A stretch of DNA of 64,000 nucleotides from NCBI GenBank assembly GCA_947179485.1, contig OX359250.1, positions 26,422,654 through 26,486,653 on the forward strand, in the 5' to 3' direction. This document shows, piece by piece, positions 44,093 to 55,177 of the stretch. The notes beneath the pieces are model-generated. The model had not been told where the DNA came from, ran no database searches, and was given only the letters and a program-made list of their open reading frames with translations. The DNA comes from Allacma fusca (Eukaryota; Arthropoda; Collembola; Symphypleona; Sminthuridae). The position numbers and the translations under genes are program-made. Position 1 is the first letter of the stretch, and every line of letters starts with the position of its first letter.

Positions 44093-47000
44093 GTACGGAT
44101 ATAAACTATTATCTAATCAAAAATTGTACGCAAAAAAAGAAAAAAAATTGTAAACAATATTCCCCATAATAAAAATACTCGAGACTAGCAGGTTATCTCA
44201 TTGGAGGTAATAACAATGTCTCGCTTCCACGTGTAAATATCATTTGGAAGACACTCAAGTTTGTTTAGTATGGAAGAACATTGGAGACACGCAAAACTGC
44301 ATAGTACTTAAAAACATATTTTTACGATTATTACCCAAGGATGCAAAAATATAGGGAAATTATTGTGCACATCTTACGACCAATCTGAAAAAAAAAATGT
44401 TAGGAAAGTGTGAAAAACAAGTATGTACGATGATGTAGAGCCGAGTCTCCACCAACGTATGGTTTATTTCAAGCTGACGAAGCGTCTCGCATTTTTTGTT
44501 GCCTTTAGCTTCGATGCATGTATGTATATATTCGCAAAGTCGTCTCATTCACACTTTCAGGAGGAAAACACAACTTGGTTTACTGTATCTATCTGTTTGT
44601 GTTACACAAACTCAAGCCAGGAGTATCTGTATCTTATCTGTAGTAGTACGAAATTATATCTGGAGGAGAGTAAGTCCCATAAGAATGCATGTACCAGGAA
44701 ACGGGGGATACATATCTATCCATTAAAAGCTCCTATGTCCCATGGACGCCTATGAGTCAGAGAAAGATATTCTTCTTCCTGTGAAAACCATGAATGTTCC
44801 CACAGTCATGCTTATCACATTGAGTTTTCCCTTTGCAAACGCCTCGCTGGCAATGTGCAATTTCCTATATAGGCATAGTCAATGGGAAGTAGTCTTGTCA
44901 ACCCGTAATGAACAATTTTTAGTTGTTTTTCTAATGCAGCTTCACCCGACCCCTACATAAGATTATGAGTAAATACCTTTTATATTGTTATGTCTACAGT
45001 GTGGACCAAACCATACGTACAGATAATCACACATCACATGTATGTATACCCAACTTGTGTGTGAGTCTTGTGTTGGAACATGTGCACTATTTTAATATGC
45101 CGTCCCTCCAAGCACACATTTTGCGGTAGCTTTTGTTCCTTAATACTCCGAACAGAAGGAAGCATAAAGCACATGTTTTGTATTTAAAACACATAAACCA
45201 AGAAGAATCTATGAGCACACATTGTTTGCCCTCAAGATCAAGCATGTACTATTGTAGCCATGAAGAAGTTGGTAACAGGAAATAATAATTTTTTTTCCCG
45301 TATCCCTAAAAATATGTTTGTCAACAGACAACATCACTACTGCTGTAGGAGTAAATAGAGAGAGAGAGAGATGTGTTGAGATAGTAAAAAAAATTGGCCT
45401 TTATTTTTATGCTGCCTTATTATTGACTTGCTTAATACTCAACCCTATATACAATAGATCAATACAGATCTCTTGATGATGAGAGTTTCTTCATCCTTCC
45501 GTGTTTCACCTTGCCATTTTCATTCACCAGGCCTTGAATGATGGCCAACAGGGAAAAAAAAAGCTGTGAGGAAAGTGCAAAGCTGAATTGTACATAAGGA
45601 CATCTCTGATTACACTTGTACAAACGTTAGGCCTATCTAACAGCTAGGATTTACTAGTGCATTGGTAACAAACACTCTAGACCAAGACAACCTACTATAA
45701 ATTAAGCAAACGCACCGAACAAATATGAACCTCAAACCTCAGCGTTTTACTATTTTCCCGAATTTCAAACCCTAACCCTTCTGTCCTCTGTCTTCACATC
45801 CCATTAGTTAAAGAGCTGTAAACCTTGGGAGTCTGCACCACGTTGGAGTATTAAAAGTAGATTTATTTAATTGACATTTAAACCAGGCCCGCTTACATGT
45901 TAAACGTGTAACCTTTACGAATCCTGGCTTTTGTTACATTACAGTAGTAGTCCCAGCAGCTTAACGAACTTTGAAGGCTCTAGAGACATACTCCCCTGAT
46001 ATTTCCTACTCCCTATACTGTAGATATCTCACACACTGTAGGATTCACAAGTTCAAAATTTCACATTCAAGGCTGAAGCTCCTCAATTTTCTTTTTGTTG
46101 AAGGAGGGGGACATTCTACTAATGCTTGGAGGACACCGATCAGATCAGTTTGGCCTCACTCACTAGTTTAGACAGGTACAGCTAGATATGTGAAGGTCCT
46201 TAGAGGAATAGAAAGGAAAACATGACTACATTACCCATGGTAAAGCCCGGCAATGAGGAAGGCAGGGTAAAACAAAATACGGGTTAGGCTTCAGAGTAAA
46301 CAAAGATCAGTTTTAAATATACATAAATGTGCATGGAGCCTTATACCATCTCCCTCAATCCCGAAACCAAGAGATGATTTCCGGTAATCACTTCACTTTC
46401 TACGCTCAACTGTCAACAGGTGTAGAATGTGTGGCTGTAAGGAGGCCGTTGCAAAGGTACATACACAAAGGGGTGCAATGGTTAAGGTCCAAAGAAGGGT
46501 AAAGGCTGAGGTGTATAAGCACACAATTCAAGTTGGCAAAAAAGTATTTGTTATTATTCTTCATAAAAGGAAGGATGGGAAGGTCTTAAAGTCTTTATTT
46601 CGGGTGTAAAAATGTCAAACTTCACGTAATATTTTTCTTCTGACCTAAATTTCCTGTCTCGCAGCTGAATGCATTTTACCCCTAAGAGCTAAACCAGACT
46701 CGGGTAGCTGAAAAATTCCTGCATTTTTCCCAATAGTTTTTTTTTCAATTCGGACATTCCTGGTTTTATGTTCTGTTTGTGTATCAGTTTAAGGTTAACT
46801 GTCGAAATAGGACGAAATTCAAATTATTTTCTTTTGAACACATGCAAACTTCAATGCTCCATCACACATGCATGCCCTACAATGTACATACACATGTTTG
46901 GTCTACAATCTCCAAGGTTGAGTTGAATTCAGGACCACTCTTGTATATATATAAGTAAGTAGTTACCGATAGCTTTGGCATTTCGTTTATCATCGACTTC

Positions 47001-49176
47001 ACATAAGAAATCATTTACCACCGTCTTTAATTGCTCCGCTCCCAGAAGATCCTTCTGGTGCGTGTAACCTTTGTCCGGAAGATGCGTAGCAGAGCTGCAT
47101 TAGCAAGAGCTGAACCATCTGTCAAAAAGGATGAGATGAGGTTGGCTGAAAATTGAATGATGGCAGGATGTCAAAATCTCATTTGTGTTTGCCCTACAGT
47201 GAACTCAAGCAAAATTTTTCAATTACTTATTAGTCTTGTTGAAGAATTGCAAAGTTAAAAGGTAAACCAGAACATGTTTCAAACTGGTTCCGAGCAGTTT
47301 TTTACAAATTATGACTATGCTTTTAGTGCTTATGAGTCAGAAGGAAGAATTCTCTGTGGTTTACGTAATTCTTAACATTGGGCAACTGTTTTAACTTTAT
47401 GTAAATCTTTGGAATTTTTTACCTTTATTGCATTGACTCAAAAGTAAATTGATGTTTGACCACAAGGACTAGTAAGTACAAAGCTAGCTGACTACTTCCT
47501 GAAATTCATTGAACCATGGAAAGTAAATCTCATCAAAAGTCTATGCCCCTCTCAATATGAAAAGTTCTGGAAAGGATTTCTACGCTGGAGCAGTCAAAGG
47601 TTACTCGAGTAGGGAATAGATATTAATAAATGCATATCAAAAGTAGATCATGGAACATTCTCGATGGAGGTTTCAACGACATTTGCGGTAGCATAAAAAG
47701 TTCCATGATCGTTTTACGTAATGTTGCATCGGGTCAAATTGTACATGAAATAAATTGATCACGTAACAGTACATTTAACTGCAAGTAAACAAAAGCCTGG
47801 GTTAAAAGCTCGCTTGCAGTTGCATTTATGAAGAGGTTTTATTCTCAAAGCAACCACTGAAGTTAAAAGCTGAGAGAGGCCACAAGAAGTACTTATTTTA
47901 GGTTTCTGCATTTGAACTATCATAATTTCCTCATGAAAGGTTGCATTGCACTCAAACCAAAACCATCCGGAAGGAACACGTACAAAAGTACATGCTTATG
48001 TAGATACATGAGTACTCAAATTTTCTCTCCCGAGGAAATAAACCGTTGTGAAGTACACTTGACTTTCCCATGAAGTTTTTTTAAACACTCCACATTAAAG
48101 GTTATTCAATGCATTCAACCCATCTGATTTCATTGTGGCTTTTCCGATGACTAATTGGAAATAGGAGAGGAACCTCCTTTTACCCCATCAGCTGAAAGCA
48201 ATTTCCATGTAATTGCATTTCACATTAGGTTTTTTTCATGACTCCCTTAAATAACCAAGAGCGCTATCATCTCGTTGTCATGCAATAATTGAAATCACAG
48301 AAAATGCCGTAAATTCAAGTTGGGAAGTTTTTTTTTTGGAAACTTCTATTACATTTTTAATTAAGTTACGTAGAAAGTTCACGCTGAAAGTTTACAGAGC
48401 GCTTAAATAATTATTACTGGAATGTCCGTTGTAGACTTCTGGGAAATTGGGTATTACATGAGTTCATAGTATTCACCTGGAATTTCATCACGCACCTATT
48501 TTAAATGAACTGGTTGAAGTTTGCAAACATTTGTGTCAAGTACAATGTCTAGTTGAAGAAATAGAATTAGAAATTTATAAATAAGGAGTCTTTCCCCCCA
48601 ATTTTCTAAGATCAACTGATAAAAATAGGGTAAGCTTCTGTGCAAATAAGGAAAAGAAGAATACAAGAAAAGTTGTTATTTTTTTTATGTCATAGTGCGT
48701 CATTCCCAGAGAGAGCATGAAACTTATTGCCTAAGAGAATGAAACTTCTGACTGACTATCCTACTCGCTTCTAATTCAAGGGTACAGTTTATTATTATCG
48801 GGTAGCAGCGAACTGTTGATAGATCCTCGGCGTCGATGTCTATTAGAAATGTTGGGAGCATTTGATGTGCATATGATTTTAATTCCGAAACTATTTTTGT
48901 TAAACCAAAAAATTTTTTTGAGTGGAAAATTTCACTAGGGACTCCTTGCCCCTACTCACTGCGTTCTTCATGTGACTGAGATATAAAGATAAATGTATAT
49001 TTGTATCTATATGTATATCCCATACATGTGTATCTCCAAGAGTTCTTCACATCTACAAACATGTCAGATAGAATGACTAAAATTGCATCTGTAATTGAAA
49101 TGGCATTTAACTAGTAATATTTTAGTATCAAAATAAGAGAAACAAGTCTAAAGTCATATGTTTGTTTTACTTTCAG
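44093..49176 (+). other. Intron 1 of the Ras-like GTPase gene
   Basis: 5084 nt, donor GTACGG, acceptor TTTACTTTCAG. It contains a (GA)n run near 45357-45371 and several short chance ORFs. I see no other gene in it. Confidence 0.85.
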
Positions 49177-49233
49177 CTCTGACAGTTCGGTATTTGACAC
49201 GGCGCTACATTGGCGAGTACAAATCCAATGCAG
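49177..49233 (+). CDS. Ras-like small GTPase, exon 2 (57-nt micro-exon)
   Basis: Nineteen codons' worth of sequence in phase 1, between TTTCAG and GTATGT. It encodes LTVRYLTRRYIGEYKSN, the alpha-1 helix and start of the effector region. LTVR(F/Y)LT(R/K)R(F/Y)I.EY is the pattern known for the RASL11 and RERG groups of the Ras superfamily. The exon would be missed by ORF-based gene finding because of its size. Confidence 0.9.
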
Positions 49234-52200
49234 GTATGTATCTATGGTTTTTTTGTCTTCCCTAGTTAAGAAATTTTTTGGTCGAATCATAGATATTAGC
49301 AATGTCTCTGCATTGATTCTGCTGGCTGCGTGACTTATGATGCTGAAAAAGTGTCAGCCAGCCTCCGCAACTCCTAAACTTTGTTTTTCTTGTACTTTGA
49401 TCGCATACAAGCCTATTATCCAAAGCATGGGTCTCCCAAGGAACATATACTCTCCTGTGTACCGTATAAATTCAATAATAGAATTTTGTATACTTTTCAT
49501 TTCATTCTTTGATTGAGTTATTTGGAATGGCGAGAGGCGCCACTGAATTACGAGCTCCAAGTCAAATTAGCTTGTTAAATGCAGACGGTTTGAGAAATTG
49601 AGGAGTACATTCTGCATGGAGAGATCCGAGGGGCCTCATGTAGTATATTTCATCCCAAGGTAAACCTTTGGCTCCAAACTCCTCGGCTCGACTACTCCTA
49701 CATTAGTTCAATTTTTAATGTTAGATTCAGCATGACAGGAATTGCTGATTTTAATTCAACCATGGATTATCTATCTGGTACCATTACCTATGACTACGTC
49801 TTTTCTGCAGCCTGGGTTGAATTAATTGCACACAAAATCCTACTTGTGTACATATATCTACACATTCTGCAGTAGATTATTATCATCGGCTCAGAGGCTA
49901 CCCAACCTTACAGTATAGTCATAGTCCCGTAGTACCAGACTGTGTCTTTCCTCTAAGGTGTATGGCTCATCCTTACTCTACTGTACTGGCTTGTGTGTCT
50001 TGGATGAGGCCAGCGAGGTCTAGTAACATAACAGTACTCTGTCTATGATCATATATGCTTCGTATACCTACACGAGCAATCCAGTGCAATTTCTGAACGA
50101 AATTATCTTGAATCCTCATCTACGACCGTAAAATGCAGGGTTGGAGGCCGTATGTCGAGAAATGTAGTTTTGGTGGCGGATATCTCCTACTGAACATATT
50201 ATTATACACATGTCAGAAATACTGAATGGAATGAGAGGGGAGCTATTTGCATGAGAGTAGTGTAGTAAGTACTCCTGACTATTACCCAAACCTCCTGCCT
50301 TACACATTTCTAAGTACGGGGGCTCACAATTCAATTAATAGAATGGTATTAATTTTTCTGTGAGTGTATGATGAGCTACTATACCCGTTGAGAAATAGGA
50401 ACTGAAAGCAGCACTACTGTAATTTTGTATACATAGGTACAGGAATGATGGAAAAATTCAGGAAAATTGCAGGAGCCTCTCTTTTGCTGGCGACTCGTTG
50501 TCGCGCCAAGCTTTTTCCATACAGTTGACATGTTATTTAAAAACACTTGTGGGCTTTACACTGGCATGGCGACAACGTCTTTTTCCATACCAACTCTCCG
50601 TGCTACCTCTCTTCAAGTAAAGAGAATGTTATGATTTTGACTTCTATTCGTGTCTTGTATGTAGATATCTCCCCAGCCCCGGCATTCATACATATGTCCA
50701 AACAACATACAACTCACTACTGTATGTTAACTTGGCTCGAGGTTCGCGGCTTTCCAAGCCCTTTCTCCATAAAGTTCTGGGAGAGCTTCACTTTATTAAC
50801 CGGCCGCGAAAGAGTGGAATGGAGGAGCACTGTGAGAGGAGGATTGAATAAGCCAGTTGGTTTTTCATGTGGCTTTCCTCATTGTTCATTCCACTCAACG
50901 ACTTGTCTTTGTTGGAAACTGTAAATTTCCCTGTTTATTGTAAGGGATATATATGTAATTACATAATGTGGAGTGTTTGCGGGTTGGGTATATGTATATT
51001 CCCTGACTTGTTTTAGCATTTCAACCTTCCTTCATTTGGGGAGAATCAATTAACTCGAATGCGTAATAGAGCTTGAAATAATTCCGAGGATTACATGGTT
51101 ATAGAGTCATGGCATATCCCTTCTTTCGTCTGAACCAACTGAAACTCCAGTTTCAGTTGGGTTCTGTCCTATGTTCAATGTTCGGCTCGGAAATTATATA
51201 AGACTTTTAGCGCAGCAATCTACTATTCCTTTCCCCCTTTCCCTTCTTGATAATGATGTACTTAAGCTAAATTAATTTACATTTGATACTTTCCACTCGT
51301 CAGATCCATTCAAAAGAATCCACAGTCTATTAATTAAATAAATTTACGGCAGGACTAAACCAATTCGTTATGGGCTGGGAACGGGATTGGGCGAACTGTA
51401 AAATAACCCTGGGAAGTTATGCAATGGAAAGTGCTCATGTTACATCATTCGTGTTTCTATCACTTGGGAAGTAGACGGGATCTCGATGAGTATTGACCCA
51501 GTTGGATTGTTTAACTTCACCTCTGATACATGGCATGATTGTAGTTATATAATGTCACTTCTGTGTTATGTATGAGGGCTGAGGACTCTCTCCTTCCGAG
51601 CCCCAGCTTATGACTCAATTGAATCTGGCAATTAGGATGATGTTTATTTTTTACTTGGAGATTAATTCCAGTCCTGGAGTTTCTACCAGATGGGGTTAAA
51701 AGGAGGAGGAGAAGTTCAGATATTTTTAAATCCTGCTGTACTTATAGCTTCTAATGGATTTTAAGCCTCACAAAGTAGAATGCGTGTACCTACACCTAAG
51801 GCCCTGCAGACATATTGGTCTTTTGAACTATCTACAGTTTTTATTTAACGCCTGTTGTGTATTTTGTTACGAAACGATACACTCAGGAGTATTGCAAAAT
51901 AAAACCGCGAGCATTAAGAACAGTGTACATTAAAGCTACATGCTTGACATTGTTACTTGACAGTAAAAGGGCAAGGCAATGTCACTCTGCCCTCTGGACT
52001 CCCGAGCATAATGAAGTACGGAGTTATGAGAGAATTAATGCTGAGATTATGGCAAACATGAATAAACATACTGTAAGATGATGCTTTTAGCTCCCTTTTA
52101 GGATTTTATGGAAATGTCATACTTACAATCATGTTTAATGGAAGACAAACCCAGGGAAATGGAGTGTATGGAGGAGGGATTGAACAGTCTGTGGTGCTCA

Positions 52201-52785
52201 AAGTAATTACCTGCAAGGACTGAAGTACAAGTTTTACCAGAGGATGATGTAATTATTGTTTGCTTTTGACATCCTCTCGGTTGAACTTGGTAGAGCTGGA
52301 AAAAATATAGAGGAACTATTGGTCTGGATTTAGATTCTCTCCAGGGTGTCTCTCTCAGTACTGTACTTGTACATTTGCGCTAGGATGATGAAATTGATGA
52401 GCATCATAAAACTCTAGTTTTAGACTTGTTAGAGTCTCAGTGTTGTTAAACTTGATAAAGTGAGAATTTTCATGACAAAGACGACAAGCTAGTCGTTGCG
52501 AGGTTGTGCGTCATCAGGGCTGTATGCACCTACTTTGGAAAGGGTTAGGATAGGGAAAGCACATCCTTCTGGAATGTTTCTTGTGAATGAAATCTTGTGT
52601 GTATGCAATTTGCAAAAATCTCTGCCGAGACATGGCTGAGAGCTGAGACCATAATTATTATCTCAATGCTCATATGATTCGACTACAGTTCTTGGTTTGG
52701 GATTTGCGAACCAACCTTTAATTATTTTGTTCAAATTGCAATAATTATTATTCCTTGACTCATGTGATATTTTTTTTATTCACAG
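49234..52785 (+). other. Intron 2 of the Ras-like GTPase gene
   Basis: 3552 nt, donor GTATGT, acceptor TTTTTTATTCACAG. It contains a perfect 12-bp hairpin at 51135-51160 and a short inverted-plus-direct repeat at 50496-50590. No other gene seen. Confidence 0.85.
51135..51160. repeat. Perfect 12-bp inverted repeat with 2-nt loop
   Basis: CCAACTGAAACT, then CC, then AGTTTCAGTTGG. Allowing one bulged G, three more outer pairs (GAA/TTC) extend the stem to 15 bp. Confidence 0.8.
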
Positions 52786-53642
52786 ATTTACTGTACCGTC
52801 AGACATTAACTGTCACACATGGCTCCTCCCTGGATATTGAAATCGTGGACATTTCTACAAAAGAAATCAATGGTTTCTCAAAGAATGAACCCACATTCCC
52901 CATGGAGGAAATGCAGCGAGCGGATGCATTCATAGTTGTTTATTCCATCACAGACCGAAATTCCTTCACATTTGCAATCCAAACCCTCTCCTCTATTGCC
53001 AGCTATCAGCAACAACAAATGCCGAATTTGAGTCATCCCAATCAACCAGCATCCCAATCCGCTCAAAATGGACAACAACAACCGCACTCACCCCCTCCGA
53101 CCAAGTCCTCATCCATTGTCCTCCTTGCAAACAAAAATGATTTGGAGCATATGCGAACGGTTGAGAAAGTAGAAGGACTTTCCCTCGCCATGCAATATGG
53201 TTGTCATTTCAATGAAATTTCCGTCGCGGAAAACTCTCCCGAACTGTACCAATCATTTCATACAATTATCTCGAACTTCTCAAATCAGAATCAGACAACT
53301 TCTAAAAGGAAATTTTCCGTTTCCAAAATGCTCGGCAACTTACGGATTGGGAGGACAAGTCCGTGTCAGCAAGTGCTTAGTCAAGCTTCGATTGTAGATA
53401 CCAGCATGACAACGGACTCGTCCACAGAACGATCTCCATCCTCCAACCCCGCTGAAACTAAGGGCTCAAGTTGTAATAATACCTGCACAACCACCAAAGT
53501 CTGTTGCCAAACAAAGAATTCAGCGGACTCCAACCATCTTCATAATCACATCAGCAGTAGCATTTGTCACATTAAGAGTAAAATCGTGGAATTCCATTCT
53601 ATTAAAAAGCGACACAACTCCCCACCTATCTGTTCCTTGTAA
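52786..53642 (+). CDS. Ras-like small GTPase (RASL11/RERG type), exon 3
   Basis: Last coding exon; the spliced protein is 341 aa. It completes the GTPase fold: LDIEIVDIS in place of the usual DTAGQ, so the G3 box is degenerate after Asp78; ADAFIVVYSITDRNSF; G4 as NKND (172-175); G5-like SVAE (202-205). A Gln/Pro/Ser-rich insert of ~30 residues (about 130-161) separates the last two nucleotide-binding strands and is longer than usual. The Ser/Thr-rich C-terminus ends PICSL without a CaaX box, so prenylation is not expected, as known for RASL11 and RERG proteins. The loss of G3 suggests altered GTP hydrolysis or constitutive binding. The exact orthologue is uncertain. Confidence 0.88.
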
Positions 53643-54705
53643 CTTGGAAAGGTAACCAATTCAGTGCTATGAAGGAAGAACGATCTGCATGCAAGTCAGC
53701 CGTCTCTTTTCCATGGTACAAGCATTTCGTGGATAGTCGTTTACACGCACATGGCTTTCTCCAGTTGGGTTTTCGCAAATTATAATGCGGAGCTGGATAT
53801 TTTGCTTTCCTATATATTCGTTGCGAATGCAATGGGAAACATTGAATTTGAGAATTGTACCTTCGGGAAGAAGCTGCTACTGTGACCCAAGGACAATGAG
53901 TCAATTTTTCCATTAGAGTTACTATATGATGATATATAATTACATATATTGTAATAAGTGTAAGATGACAACTTTTACTACCGAACACATTTACTTACAT
54001 TGTAAAACTTACATAGTTAAGTCATAATTTACTTCACTGCACACATACATACTTGTGGACAGTGGAACCTATAGATAAGTAGTTAGATAAGTATATAGCT
54101 GCGTAATGCATTAGTTGTATATAAAGAACCCTGTTGACAAAGAGGATCAGACAATATGATTCAAAAATTGTGTAATGACAAAAAATGTAGTACTAGGTTA
54201 CTGAATTTTGGAACACATGTGTGTCAACCTGTTACAAAATATGCTTGTAGTTGTTGAGTTCAGTCACATATTTTTCATGTACATACATACTGCGTGTTTT
54301 CTATCTTGTGAATCTAGTAATTTATCCAAGAATTTTATCAAATTGTACTAATTGATAAATATAACAAGTGTATAACATTAGGACTGAAGTCCATTGCGTG
54401 AAGAGCAAGTAATACTAAAGCTAAAGTTACTTAAATGATAAAGGTGCACAAATTCATCGGAAATAATACTACAGTAGTGTGAAAATGTTGGCAGTGTGTG
54501 GAGTACCTCGATTTCAGAAATTGCTTTGTTACAGCCGTAGTTGTTGTAGCTATGGCCTATATTGTATATGTATCCCAGCAACTTGTACTGTCATCAACAG
54601 TTTACTGATTTGAGTATAACTATAGCCTATATACAGCATACTAATACATTAGTAGTACTAATGGCGATTGAAGTCTGTTGGATGTGTTGAACCATATTAC
54701 CTAAC

Positions 54706-54711
54706 AATAAA
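54706..54711 (+). terminator. Polyadenylation signal AATAAA (GTPase gene)
   Basis: AATAAA followed by ATG/T-rich sequence, the first convincing canonical signal after the GTPase stop codon and placed before the convergent gene begins. Confidence 0.6.
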
Positions 54712-55067
54712 ATGATTGTAAAAGAACTTCCGTATTTGTCTTACATAATTTGAATTTTTCTTTTTTTCATACTATATTTCCTGCAAATTCGAATCAAAAG
54801 CATAGATGACGTTAGACATCAAATATCTAATACATGCATAGTACAATTGCATTCAACTGCCATCCACGTATTTTCATAACACCGGCATGACAAAACAAAC
54901 TGCGGAACAAACACGACAAAAGATTCTGTGATGCATAAAAAAATGAACTACACTAAACGCAGAAAATACCTTTTTTTGGAGTAATAAAATAATAAGTGCC
55001 TTGAGAGCAGCGTCATAATAATGAATTGCACACATAATAATAAATGTTTCAGTCATATGGTCTAACC

Positions 55068-55073
55068 TTTATT
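55068..55073 (-). terminator. Polyadenylation signal AATAAA for the 724-aa gene
   Basis: TTTATT on the plus strand, i.e. AATAAA on the minus strand, about 105 nt downstream of the stop codon of the minus-strand gene. Confidence 0.65.
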
Positions 55074-55177
55074 GAAATCATGGTAGTATCATATGCTACT
55101 TATTGTTAGCATGAATGGATCAGCAAATTACGAGTCACGCTAATTTCCAGAATTTGAAAAATCAAAATACTTTGTAT

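Larger units (their letters stand above)
53643..55177. other. 3' untranslated region and convergent intergenic stretch
   Basis: About 1.06 kb from the GTPase stop codon to its polyadenylation signal, then ~360 bp to the signal of the opposite gene. AT-rich, no ORF of note. Confidence 0.6.
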
